NCBI GenBank assembly: GCA_030522415.1
Contig: CM060125.1
Coordinates: 1,816,901-1,880,900 of the forward strand
Source: Channallabes apus
Lineage: Eukaryota; Chordata; Actinopteri; Siluriformes; Clariidae
Length of the DNA stretch: 64,000 bases
Direction of reading: 5' to 3'
Shown here: positions 36,830-47,418 of the stretch, piece after piece
How positions within the stretch are numbered: the stretch's first letter is position 1
Layout of the letters: every line of letters begins with the position of its first letter
Notes under the pieces: generated by a model
Told to the model about the DNA's origin: nothing
Databases searched by the model: none
The model's input: only the letters and a program-made list of their open reading frames with translations
Program-made: the position numbers and the translations under genes

Positions 36830-36957
36830 CTTGTATGGACGTAGGGCTAAGGGTTTAGCCCAGGGAACGAATAGCGGCAACCCAGGAGTGGTGGGGCTCA
36901 AAACCCTGACTTTCTAACATGCAAAATAGAGCCTCAACCACCTGAGCCCCCACTGTC
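36830..36957 (-). mobile_element. SINE-like fragment with tRNA-like head
   Basis: Minus strand: gggggctcaggtggttgagg (A box) and cagggttttgagccccacca (B box), then a short body. Distinct from SINE-A and SINE-V. Confidence 0.5.
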
Positions 36958-37040
36958 CATGCCACATCATTGTCCTATTGAATAACTGCAGGATTGACAA
37001 TGTTAAATGTATTCCTATTAAAGTGACATAAAGTAATGTA

Positions 37041-37252
37041 GGTGGTGGCTCAGTGGTAGGGGTGTTTCGCCTGTCATGCGGAAGGCCCGGGTTCGATTCC
37101 AGCCAGTGCCCAAACCTCAGGCACTGGATACAGTGCCGGTCCCAAGCCCGGATAAAATGGGAGGGTTGCGTCAGGAAGGGCATCCGGCGTAAAACCTGTG
37201 CCAAGTTGTAGTGCGGACTGGATAGTCCGCTGTGGCGACCCCTTGTTAGGTT
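37041..37252 (+). mobile_element. tRNA-Gly-derived SINE (SINE-G)
   Basis: The head ggtggctcagtggtaggggt ... tcgcctgtcatgcggaaggc, then ccgggttcgattccagcc, follows tRNA-Gly (GCC) almost base for base, with both Pol III boxes. The body contains gggttgcgtcaggaagggca and gcggactggatagtccgctg, then ends gcgaccccttg. A second copy lies at 53313. Confidence 0.88.
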
Positions 37253-37253
37253 G

Positions 37254-37270
37254 GGTTAGGGTTAGGGTTA
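37254..37270. repeat. Short telomere-like TTAGGG run
   Basis: ggttagggttagggtta directly after the SINE-G end (with a gttaggttg lead-in): almost three TTAGGG units. Confidence 0.85.
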
Positions 37271-37644
37271 TTAAAAAAACAACATTTTAATATTGTAATG
37301 AATTCATAAATATTTTAGCATAAATGTCCTGCAATAACTTTACTGACCTACAAACAGTATGGTGAATAAAGTTATTGACAATATGGTCTACAGTATGTCT
37401 GAGTACTTTAATGAAAGTAATAGTACTAATAACTAAAAAACATACTGTGAAATTGGAGGGTACAATAATCATGTACAATATTAAGTCTTTTATAGTCTTT
37501 TACATTTTATTTTTTTAATGTATTGTTTATACTATATGGCATTTTTATTGTGTTGTTTTAGTTTGTGTCTGTTTAGCATGGGTGTATACACCAGAGGGAG
37601 TGAATCTAATGTTGTTGAACATGCACAATGGCAGTGAAGATATT

Positions 37645-37680
37645 CTCTTCTATTCTATTCTATTCTATTCTATTCTATTA
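37645..37680. repeat. (CTATT)n microsatellite
   Basis: About seven pentamer units. Confidence 0.93.
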
Positions 37681-38799
37681 GTCTGTATTATGCTTAGATA
37701 ATGAGGTAGTCTTAGGTATTGAAGATATTTAAATTTTTCATTTTTACAAGGTGATTCCAATTCAAACACATTACAAAGACAGAATAATATATTTAGACAT
37801 TATACAGAATATACAAATATAAGAGAATATCCAAAGAAATACAGTATCTAGAAGGAACTCATAACACAATGCTGATATTTTTGTTGCATCTGCAAAAGGT
37901 AATATAGTATAGGATCTGCTATTCTACAATACTTTAATCAACATTTTACCTTCTGAGCATTTGGTTTTGTCCCATTTACTAATTATTCTTCCTTTTTTTA
38001 ATGCAATGTAACATGCTAAAAGTAACCTGGTAAATCTGTATTGAAGATTCGTAATGGCAACTATTACTCAAGCCAACGATCCTAATCACTAAGCACTAGC
38101 TAAACACTCTCTGTTTGAGAAACACTATCTTTCTAAAACTAACTGAAAGCAGGTGAGAGGCTGGGGGAGGGTGATGGATCAGGGTTTGACCAGCTAACAC
38201 AGAGAACAGACAATACACAAAACATACAATGACTAAACTATAGAGTTTCAGTGGGGATAAATGTGTAGAAGCCACTGCTTTCCGTGGTCTATTTGGGATG
38301 TTGAAAGAATTAGATGTGCGCTGAAAGAGGATCAGGACTTCATCCTTAAGGATTGTGGGAGGGTCTGGTTTATTTTAACTGGTACTTTATTCAGGAGGCT
38401 TCAGCTGCTGAGTGAGACGCCTCTCAGAATGCACAGCATTTCTAAAGAAATAATCTAGTCCAGGTTAGCAATCAATCCTGTGTTTAGTGAAGACATCAGT
38501 TAGAATTGCTCAGTAGCTCAGCTAAAACAGGAACTTCTTTCGTTTTACAAACCCGTGGCAGTTTTTCTCTATAAGCAGTCATACAGTATGAAGTCTGTTT
38601 GTTATCTACAAAAGGACAAAAGAAGAAGCACATGCTCATGTAAGCAATAGGCACATAAAGGTACTGTACATGAAACAAAGCTACAAAACGATGAAAAAGG
38701 GAAGCAAATATTACCTTATTGAATTAAGTGTTTTGTCGATTATTTATTTATTTATTGCTCCCTCTATTCATTATGTTGTTGTTTGTCTTTCAACTTGGC

Positions 38800-38945
38800 A
38801 CAGGTTTTTACACTGGATGCCCTTCCTGACGCAATCTTTTCTGGGCTTGGGTCCGGCACTGCGGCTGGGGTTTGGACATTGCCTGGGAATCGAACCTTGG
38901 TTCGATTGGTACCTGGGAAAAGTACCAATGCGCCACGCTCCCTCT
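38800..38945 (-). mobile_element. Old SINE-G copy
   Basis: Minus strand shows the tRNA-Gly-like head in decayed form and the body block reading tgcgtcaggaagggcatcca. Its short flanks include a duplicated 'ctccctctattcattat' (38757-38773 and 38938-38954), an apparent 17-bp target duplication. Confidence 0.7.
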
Positions 38946-39694
38946 ATTCATTATATTGGCTTTTAACTGGCTAGGCTTTAACATAAGGAGTGATAGATCA
39001 ACTCACAAAGCTAAATAATGTGTTTGACCAAATTAAATTGGCTGGTTAAAGTGAATTTGCTTTGGTTCAAGTTAAAATTCTCCCTAATTTACCCACTTAC
39101 AGTACCAGTCTATCACATAACAATCATACATAGACTCCCCTATAATTGTTAGTGTTGCTGTGATTTGTAACAGATGGAACGTATGCCACCCTATTTTGTT
39201 CAACTGGACTGCTGGCCAGGGATATCATCCAGATCTCCTAAATAAAGAACTTTATCTTTGATTGTAAATGCTAGGCTAAAAGGTAAATTCCTGGCTAGAT
39301 TGTTGGACAGAAATAGGTCAACCCCTGTTAAGCCCCCACGATGAAGCCATCCAAGAAAATGCTTTTGGTTACCTTTAGAACTGTAAAATGGGCTATAAAG
39401 AAAATGCTAACCTGGTTTATTATATAAACTCGGGCTTTCCTGCATCGCCTGTCTTTGCTGTTTGCCTGGATTAGTCTCTTTAAGTGGATGCACCTCAATT
39501 AGACTTCTGCTGAGGGGTGCATGTAGGGGGAAGTGAAGTGTTTTGGGGTGAGTGAAGCAGATTGGATGAAGAATGGATTCCTGAGAAAAAAAGTACTGGG
39601 AAGATTAACATGAGGGTATGGGGTTGAAGGATTATGTTTTATGATGGCTCAGAATTAACGCCTGGCTCCGGATGAGTGCCACAGACTGTGCTAA

Positions 39695-40058
39695 TTATGG
39701 AACAGGATAGCAAAATAAATACATATAAAAAACAGACCTAAAATTAAGTCTTTTGCACTGGCACCAGCACTTGTTGGTGTTGGGTTTGTCTTTTATTCCA
39801 TTACTCAGACGTAGTTGTAGGTTGCTGGTCCTGGCAGCTGTCTCCCTCAAAACACAGTATTCATCATTGCCCTGAGGACATTTAGGTTTGCATATCAACA
39901 CTAAGGGGGCAAAAGAGAACCCACAGTTCTCAATCGTTTTCCATGGAAATGCTTCTAATTGTGTTCTCAAGGACCCTCGTGCACCCACAAACACTAATGA
40001 AAGGATACACCATTGCAATACTGATTGGACTAGGGTGGAGTGAATTAAAAGGTTTTCC
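39695..40058 (-). CDS. Weak candidate exon, Cys-rich, minus strand
   Basis: On the minus strand a good acceptor (tttttttcttttcacag) precedes a frame that stays open for 121 codons to a stop at 39695. The translation includes LQWCILSLVFVGARGS, then CKPKCPQGNDEYC and NKCWCQCKR. I do not recognise the protein. An open frame of this length is expected a few times by chance in a window of this size, and no partner exon was found, so this may be noise. Confidence 0.2.
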
Positions 40059-41279
40059 CTGTGAAAAGAAAAAAAATATATGGAAACAAATATTCATAAA
40101 ATAGCACAAAAACGTGCATGACATTCTGTAAAAATGGGTTGTGTTGTCATAATCCTTGGAAATTAAGATCCATTGTCATTGTCAATATTGGGCATCTATG
40201 ATATCAGTGAAGGTCTAGTAACAATTTACTTTACTAAGACTATTTTTCACACCTGTGCACGCATGGTAAAAAAAAAAAAAAAAAAACTTGTTTGATGTTT
40301 ATGGCAATATGTATTGGATAATGGAAAGTTGCCGAAAAACAAGCTGAAACAAGCTTGTGAATTCATTCCTTTGTGTTCAGTAATCGCTTTCTAACCCAGG
40401 AACACTGTGACAGGAATAAACCTTCGGTTGTAGCATTTGCTGATTTATTATCATTAAATTTCTCTTTAAAAAAGTCAAACCATTTTACATGTGTACTCTT
40501 CTTATTATAGTGGCAGACATTAGACTTCTGTGTGTCAACTGGATTCCTTTGTAATGAGCTCTCAGGAGTTTTTAAGCTGTGACCCATGGTGTTATAGTGA
40601 ACATAACAAACATTTATGTGAAGAAGATTCATCCAAGTCGAAGGTTCCCAAACAACCACAAATGGCCAATTCCTGTCATTTCAGCAATATTCTTAGTTGT
40701 TTTCTTTGCTTGATACAGGCCAGAAATGCAAGCATTTTGAAACACATTAAAGCAAAGTATCATTTCCCCCAGAATGAGATATGAGATATCTTAATATGGT
40801 GGTTTAGGAAATTAGAAGCTCTTTGATGCATCAACTGGAGTTAAAAGAACTGTTGCAGCTGAAACATATTAATCACAGTAATTATCTAATCAAAACTTTT
40901 AGTGTCTTTACTTATTTAAATTCTTATGCTGACTTTTTATCTGGGAAGTGCATTTACTATTCTAGGAAACCCACCAAAGATCTTGGTTAGATGGTTTAAG
41001 TTTTATATTGAATGTGCCCGTCCACATGGAATTTAATTGCACCCACATAAGCTCATTTTTTAAAAATGCACAATGCCATCTGTTGAATTTTAAGATTTAC
41101 TAAAGTTTTTTTAAAGGTTTTTTTTTTGTAAGGGTGTTTTCCATTTAAATTCAAATTTGCATATTTTCTATTCCCATGGGCTGATTGCAATGTAACAAAA
41201 CCTATATAAAGTATAATATAACTGTATATAACTATAATATACTGTAGCCTCATGTTTGGCCAAATACTCCTGTGAAAAC

Positions 41280-41350
41280 CTCATTAAAATTCATTCAGTA
41301 GTTTTCACGTGATGCGTACACAAACAAACAGATCGACAGACAGACAAAAC
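41280..41350 (+). mobile_element. Possible LINE/SINE 3' end
   Basis: The phrase 'attcagtagttttcacgtga' followed by CAAACAAACAGA and GACAGACAGACA repeats resembles a common retroelement tail in vertebrates. Class uncertain. Confidence 0.35.
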
Positions 41351-41496
41351 TTCCAAAAATCATATTGATCTTACGTCCGCCTAAATATTTTTTTCGGAAA
41401 TATCTTTTATTTTATGAAACTTTATATCTCTGTCTCACAATGTACAGACATGGCAACTTTACGTTTTATTATACAGTATGTATAGAAGAAGATACT

Positions 41497-41500
<4 letters not shown>

Positions 41501-41539
<39 letters not shown>
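41501..41539. repeat. (CA)n microsatellite
   Basis: About twenty CA units just before the Tc1-like element. Confidence 0.95.
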
Positions 41540-41544
<5 letters not shown>

Positions 41545-41560
41545 TGTATATATAGATATA

Positions 41561-42010
41561 CAGTACAGGCCAAACGTTTGGACACACCTTCTCATCTATC
41601 TGTCAATGTGTTTTCTTTATTTTCATGACCATTTACATTGTAGATTCTCACTGAAGGCATCAAAACTATGAATGAACACATGTGGAGTTAAATACTTACA
41701 CAAAAAAATACAAAAAAAGGTCTCCACAGTCACCGGACCTGAACTCGATCGAGATGGTTTGGGGTGAGCTGGACCGCAGAGTGAAGGCAAAGGGGCGAAC
41801 AAGTGCTAAACACCTCTGTGAACTCCTTCAAGACTGTTGGAAACCATTTCAGGTGACGACCTCTTGAAGCTCATCGAGAGAATGCCAAGAGTGTGCAAAG
41901 CAGTAATCAGAGCAAAGGGGGGCTATTTTGAAGAAACTAGAATATAAAACATGTTTTCAGTTATTTCACCTTTTTTTGTTAAGGTGTGTCCAAACTTTTA
42001 GCCCGTACTG
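41561..42010 (+). mobile_element. Internally deleted Tc1-like transposon with intact ends and TA duplication
   Basis: The ends at 41561-41590 and 41981-42010 are 30-bp inverted repeats with three mismatches, starting CAGTAC and ending GTACTG, flanked by TA on both sides (41559-41560, 42011-42012). Inside, 41715-41830 encodes the C-terminal transposase piece SPDLNSIEMVWGELDRRVKA and KHLCELLQDCWKPFQ, holding the last catalytic Glu region. The N-terminal two-thirds are deleted. Non-autonomous, but the ends look usable in trans. Confidence 0.92.
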
Positions 42011-42013
42011 TAT

Positions 42014-42036
42014 AGAGAGAGAGAGAGAGAGAGAGC
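42014..42036. repeat. (GA)n run
   Basis: About eleven AG units, directly after the TA flank of the Tc1 copy. Confidence 0.9.
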
Positions 42037-42500
42037 ACATACATTTTCCATCTACATATGGTTAAAAATTAATAAAATAACTATCTCACTACATTATATG
42101 TAAATGATGTGTGTAAATCATATCCATATGTAGTGCTGACATTTAATTTGTGAATCTGCTCTAAGTGATTAAGAAAGACTATTTAATTGTTTCTCTTGTG
42201 TAAAAAGATTGACATGAGGCCCATGTAAACAGTGACCAGCACTCTGGGCTACAATACTGTTTTCCACATGGGATTTGTCAGTCATATAAAAGTGTCCTAC
42301 ATATTTTCCAGGTTATTTGTACTTGTGAGGATTACTTTTTTTTTTTGGACTATTGGCCTTTCAGTGAAAAGCTATAACATGTTTGGGGATTTTTGTGTAA
42401 GTATCTTTGAAAATCTTCTTGAAGTTCTTAATGAGACACATTTATTAGTGTGAACCTGCTTCAGGAAACCTGTTATCTCTCCCTTTCCTATGCACTTGAC

Positions 42501-42932
42501 CAGTGGTGTCAAAAGTATTCACATTCAATACTTGAGTAGAAGTATAGATACTAGGGTTCAAAAATACTTCTTTAGAAGTTGAAGTATCAACCCAAGCTTT
42601 TTACTTACAGTAAGTAAAAGTTTAAAAGTACTGGTTTCAAAACTACTTAAAATATAAAAGTAAAAGTACCGTGAGGGGCGACAAAAGCATTAAGGTCTCG
42701 CTTTCTGATCATGCGACTGGGGGGGGGGGTGCGTTGTGCGCGTTCTTATCATGCGACCGGGGGGTTGCGCGTTCTGATCATAAAAATAGAGTAACGAGGC
42801 TATTTTTTAAATGTAAGCAGTAGAAGTAAAAAGTCGGCTGAAAAATAATTACTCCAGTAAAGTATAGATACCCAAAATTTCTACTTAAGTAAGGTAACGA
42901 AGTATTTGTACTTCGTTACTTGACACCTACTG
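42501..42932. mobile_element. Short hAT-type element with direct flanking repeats
   Basis: The left end cagtggtgtcaaaagta and the right end (reverse complement cagtaggtgtcaagtaac) are inverted repeats. Subterminal 'aagtaaaagt' motifs occur in both orientations. The direct repeat tatgcacttga occurs at 42489-42499 and 42933-42943. The centre is GC-rich with G runs. No coding frame. Confidence 0.75.
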
Positions 42933-43099
42933 TATGCACTTGAAGGTTCACTTAGTTGATAATTTAATAACACTAGCTCCTTTTTTTCTTTCCAACCACC
43001 TCTGCAATCATAGCAGTCGACAAATTTGGTCAGTATTCTATTATTTTAAATGCAAAAATTAGCATAATTAGTTTATATTTAATGAGCTAATTTGATAGG

Positions 43100-43402
43100 C
43101 ATTCCCGTCTCTGTGTGCATGGAGTTTGCATGTTCTCCCCGTGCTTGGTGGGTTTCCTCCGGGTACTCCGGTTTCCTCCCACAGTCTAAAGACATGCAGA
43201 TTAGGCTAATTGACGTTCCAAAATTGACCATAGTGTGTGAATGAGTGTGTGTGTGTGTGTGTGTGTGTGCTCTGCGATGGATTGGCACGCTGTCCAGGGT
43301 GTACCCTGCCTCGTGCCCTGAGTCTCCTGGGATAGGCTCCAGGTCCCCGCGATCCTGAACACAGGATAAAGCGGTATAGAAAATGAATGAATGAATGAAT
43401 TG
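43100..43402 (+). mobile_element. SINE-A, 5'-truncated
   Basis: Starts at attcccgtctctgtgtgcat, so the tRNA head is lost. The body, GT run and GAATGAAT tail are intact and close to the consensus. Confidence 0.9.
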
Positions 43403-43539
43403 TAATGTAAATGCAAGTGTAAAGCTACAGTACAGTAGTTAACATTAGTTGAAAGCTGTGTTGTTCTAAAATTTCTAATTAAAGAAAGAAATAAAAATCT
43501 GGCATAATGTATTATAAAATAACTCAGCAAAATGATCCA

Positions 43540-44270
43540 ACCTACTTAACCCAGTCATGTATCTCAAACCATTTCTGAACACTTTTTGCAATGTGACAGG
43601 GTGCATTATATTACTGTAAAAGACTAATGCCATTAAGGAATACGATTCCGAAGAAGGGGTGTATGTACAGTACCCAACAATTTTGAGGTAGATGGTTTGT
43701 GCCAAAGTATCATCTATGAAAATGGCAGGACCCAGGAATTCTCAACAGAGCAATCCTTAGAGCACCAAACCGCCTCCCTTGCATAATGCATCTCTGTACC
43801 ATCTCTTCCTTAGGTAAGAGAAGCTGATGCACCCGAGTCTCCAAACGATGTAAAAAGAATATAAAAAGGGGTTTCAACAGAGCAGGCCACCTTCTTCTAT
43901 TGCTCGATTGATGGACAGGGGTTAACATAGGCACCCTGAGTAGTCTGCAGCTACAGTGTATGAGTAGTCAGACTCAGCAGACTGTGATGCACTGTGTGTT
44001 TTGACACCTTGCTATCAAAATGGTACCTTTTTTAGTTAGTTTGTGCTACAGAAGCTCTTCTGTGGGATTGGAGCAAATAAGCTAGCCTTTGTTCAACACT
44101 CATTAAGCCTTGGGTACCTATAACACTGTCACAGATTCACTGGTTGTCCTTTTTCGGACATGTTTGGTAAGTACTAAATACTGTAGCCATTGTTAAAACT
44201 GCTGTGATCCTTACGGTTGCCTATTTTTGGTTTCCAACACATCAACTTAGAGAACTTACTTTGGACTGAC
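43540..44270 (-). pseudogene. Tc1-like transposase relic
   Basis: Plus-strand blocks such as gaccaggccaccttcttcta-like (43880-43905), gatggacaggggttaacata, gcactgtgtgttttgacacc and ccaacacatcaactta match in order a fish Tc1 family read on minus. The minus-strand translation near 43934 starts PMLTPVHQ, as expected downstream of the helix-turn-helix domain. Frameshifts and deletions abound. Confidence 0.75.
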
Positions 44271-44729
44271 TGCATCATTTATAACACCCTTCTGAGTGAA
44301 GTGCTATTGTTATGAGATTATCAATGTTTTCACTTCATCTCTCAGTGGTTTTATTGTTATGACTGACTGGTGTACAGTGGTGGCAAGAAGGATGTATGGA
44401 GACAAAAGGGAAATTCAATGTTTAGATGACATTATATATTTTAAAACAATGACAATCAAAATAATGAAAATAATTGTTCTTTTACTCAATGAAATTGCTT
44501 TACAACAATCAATTTGTTAGTACGAAGTACCTTATTCTTCAAAACTTCGTGTTTCCGGCTGGGCATAGAGTCTAAAAGACGTGTGCAGTACTCTGGTGTC
44601 ACCCGCTCAATCTTGATTGCTTCCTGAAGATCATGTGTGCAGAAGACAGTCCAACAGTTTTCTAGCGGTTTAGGTCTGGAGATGAATACCATTGTCACAT
44701 ATACTGTAGTGACAGTTTTTCACTAGATT

Positions 44730-44940
44730 TTCAGTTAATTACTGATCGGAAGGTCGGGGGTTCGAACCCCAGCATCGCCAAGTTTCCACTGTTGAGCCCT
44801 TGAGCAAGGCCCTTAACCCTATCTGCTCCAGGGGCGCTGTAAGCTGGCTGACCCTGCGCTCTGACCCCAGTTTCCTAATTGGGATATGCGAAGAAGAAAT
44901 TTCGCTGTGCTGTAAAAAGTACATGTGACAAATAATTGAA
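44730..44940 (+). mobile_element. SINE-V copy, longer subtype
   Basis: Contains the B box gggggttcgaaccccagc, gcccttgagcaaggccctta, ctgctccaggggcgctgtaa, and the 3' part gaagaaatttcgctgtgctg. Head partly lost. Forms an inverted pair with 45300-45563. Confidence 0.85.
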
Positions 44941-45139
44941 TATTCTTCTATTCTTCTTCTATTCTTAATTACCAGAACTCTTCAGGCAGGTGGGATAAAC
45001 TTGTAAAATCACCTGTTTTGTGCACAAGGAGATCTATAACACATGGCATATGTTGTCTTAATACTTTTGGTCACAACGTTATACAGTATGAATGCGATGG
45101 CTTTAATTTTGCTTTTTTTTTTTCTATAGAGCTCATTCA

Positions 45140-45265
45140 CAGGGGCTTGTTTAACGATGGATGCCCTTCCTGATGCAACTCTCCTATTTTATCCAGTCTT
45201 GGGACCGGCGCTGCATCCAGTGGGTGGGAATCGGACCTAGGGCTTCTGCATGGCAGGCTGGAAAC
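45140..45265 (-). mobile_element. Old SINE-G fragment
   Basis: Minus-strand body block (agttgcatcaggaagggcat) and a decayed tRNA-Gly-like head (gcctgccatgcagaagccct). Confidence 0.7.
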
Positions 45266-45299
45266 CTACTGTTAATGGTCATCTTTAGTCATCTCAGGT

Positions 45300-45563
45300 A
45301 ATCATTTTTTTTTTATTTTTTTTATAGAACTTTATTAATCCCAGAGGGAAACTGCTCAATTTTCACATATCCCAATTAGGAAACTGGGGTCAGAGTGCAG
45401 GGTCAGCCAGCTTACGGAGCAGCGCCCCTGGAGCAGATAGGGTTAAGGGCCTTGCTCAAGGGCTCAACAGTGGCAACTTGGCGATGCTGGGGTTCGAACC
45501 CCCGACCTTCCGATCAGTAACCCAGTAACCCACAGCTTTAACCGACTGAGCCACCACTGCCCC
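45300..45563 (-). mobile_element. SINE-V copy, longer subtype
   Basis: Full minus-strand copy from the head (ggggcagtggtggctcagtc) through B box, the central blocks, to a 3' end gggattaataaagttctata and A/T tail. Confidence 0.88.
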
Positions 45564-45780
45564 TTTTGTGCTACCCTGCCATCATTTGTGGCTACGTAAT
45601 TTAAAGACTACCACTGATGTGAAAATTTTTAAAAGCTTCATCTTTACCGCACACTAGAGGTTTACCAGTTTTCGCTGTAGAAGATGCTGCCTACTGTTAC
45701 AGGACTGTCTGTGTCACGTGCGGACAATATGATATAAAATTTAGAATTTCTCCCAATGACAGAAACTTCAAAGCATTTTT

Positions 45781-45832
45781 ATAAGTCGCTCTGGATAAGA
45801 GAATCTGCCAGATGCATAAATGTAAATGTACA
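45781..45832 (+). mobile_element. SINE-V 3' tail only
   Basis: ataagtcgctctggataaga, then atctgccagatgcataaatg and a TAAATGTA tail; the rest of the element is absent. Confidence 0.7.
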
Positions 45833-46124
45833 AGTTGATGATGACGCTGCATACTGTTACATTTGGTGACACGCGCACAGTATGACGTAACACCTCATGA
45901 TACGCTGGATAATAATGAGGGCTACACTGTGTGTAACTGTACTGAGCATCCAGAAGCAGGCGCTGTAACGCTCCCTGTCCAGCTCGGAACCCCCCCCCAC
46001 CCCCGGTCCTCCGGCGCAGTGGTACAGTCCAGGCTCTGCCTCTCTCCCTGTGGAGTTGTTGCTGAGGAGCTTTCAGACTTTAGGGCAGAGAAAGAGAGAG
46101 AAAGAGAGTGAAGCGGGCGGTGAC

Positions 46125-46224
46125 ATGGCGCTTGGAATGACTGTCCGTTATCTCAGGAATAACGTTAACCCGAATCAACCAGGCACCAATTTGACTCTTC
46201 TGATTCTTCTCGGCGTCGCATGCG
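46125..46224 (+). CDS. Candidate first coding exon of an unidentified secreted or membrane protein
   Basis: ATG at 46125 in a good context (G at -3 and +4) opens MALGMTVRYLRNNVNPNQPG, then TNLTLLILLGVAC, a plausible signal peptide with hydrophobic core TLLILLGVA. The frame reaches a strong donor, TGCG/gtaagc, at 46224 in phase 1, the usual arrangement for a signal-peptide exon. The region before it (45960-46120) is GC-rich with a GA-rich 5' UTR-like stretch. The acceptor at 63973 has the matching phase and would continue ESSCTSMPL. I do not recognise the family. The absence of any repeat match and the fit of all signals make a real gene likely. Confidence 0.6.
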
Positions 46225-46559
46225 GTAAGCGTTTATTATTATTTTTTAATTATGGTATAACTCCATTTTACACAAAAGTGGCTGTTTGACAAACTATACC
46301 TAATGCACACAACTCTGTGTTAACTAGATTATTGCACAATAAACTAGCACCCGGGTTTTTTTTGTTGTTGTTTTAATCGTTCTCTGTAATGACTGTTTTG
46401 TTGGACACAGGAGTGGATTCGTGTCCCACGCGCGCATGATGTCCAGCCATGTGGACATATCGGGGAAAAAGTTAACGGCGTGGATATACTCCTGCCCTAA
46501 CTTAGTTTGCACAAAACGAGTAGTTTAGTTCTGCGTGTTTTATTTTCTTGGCCCCTTTT

Positions 46560-46790
46560 CAAAGTTTTTTTTTTCCCCCCTCCGTCCGTTAATTCGCGGC
46601 ACGAGCCCGTGTTTGTGTGTCGCGCAGAGGAATCTCGCGCGTTGATTGTGTGACCGCCGGCTGCCATGGCGACGGACCTGAACCCTGAACCGCCGACGAG
46701 CTCGCGAGCTTCACGAGCGCTGTGAGAGCGCGCGGCGGTCAAGACGCACATCTGACCTGCTGCTGGACGGAGATCTGAAACGACGCCAGA
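46560..46790. promoter_or_regulatory. CpG-rich island
   Basis: CpG steps are dense here (for example cgcgcggcggtc, ctcgcgcgttg, gacgagctcgcgag) in contrast to the AT-rich flanks. It lies 340 bp inside the inferred first intron, so it probably belongs to the promoter region of the gene at 46125 or to an alternative start. Confidence 0.65.
46666..46721 (+). CDS. Possible alternative first exon in the CpG island
   Basis: ATG at 46666 in excellent context (gctgccATGGcg) encodes MATDLNPEPPTSSRASRA and then meets a donor-like CT/gtgaga at 46721. If unspliced, the frame stops two codons later. Weak: no partner exon tested. Confidence 0.2.
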
Positions 46791-47214
46791 TTTCTGGGAA
46801 CTAAAATAAAGCAGAGGTTTATATACGTCACATCTGCTCTCGGTTCTCGCATTCCTACTATACCTGCACGTGCAATTCCAATTCGAGTTGTATTTCCCCC
46901 CTCACACGATCGTTCACACTAGTGTTTAGACCTTTTACAAAAACTTATGCCCTATTTTTTGGGATAATGAAATTGTTGCCCGAGTATCTCATTGTTTTAT
47001 TTATTTATTTATTTATTTATTTAAAAATCAAGTCCTTCATGTAAGTTTAGTTGTTGTAAGTAGCAGCTGGAGACTAAAATGCATCAATCCAGTTTAGTTT
47101 TGTTGCAGTGAGTCAGTCTTATGACCCTCCAGCTTTTCAAGTAGAGGCTGTGGAGGTCGATGGTGACCATTGTATTTATTCCTATTTTTAGTACCATGGT
47201 AGGATCTCCGGGCG

Positions 47215-47418
47215 ATATTCACACGTGCGATCACAGCTACGCACAATTTGGGAACGCCACTTAGCCTAATCTGTATGTCCTGGGACTATGTGAGGAAACC
47301 CCCCCCAATCACAGGGTGAACATGCAACCTCCCTACACACAGACCCCGAGGCAGGAATCGAACCTGAACCCTGGAGGTGCAAGGTGACAGTGCTAACCAC
47401 TAAGCCACCATGCTGCCT
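47215..47418 (-). mobile_element. SINE-A 5' half
   Basis: Minus-strand head (ggcagcatggtggcttagtg) and body to cctaaattgcgcgta-like sequence; older copy with a C-run insertion. Confidence 0.82.

Larger units (their letters stand above)
23741..46124. other. Gene-poor, transposon-rich interval
   Basis: No exon of a known host gene was recognised between diablo and the exon at 46125. The interval contains three LINE fragments, two hAT-type elements, several Tc1/mariner relics, SINEs of at least three families, microsatellites and a perfect hairpin, all listed separately. One weak candidate exon on the minus strand (39695-40058) is listed separately. Confidence 0.6.

Noticed and set aside
37044..37110. 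Possible functional tRNA-Gly gene
   Set aside because: The 3' half does not close an acceptor stem and is continuous with a SINE body repeated at 53313, so it is a SINE head.
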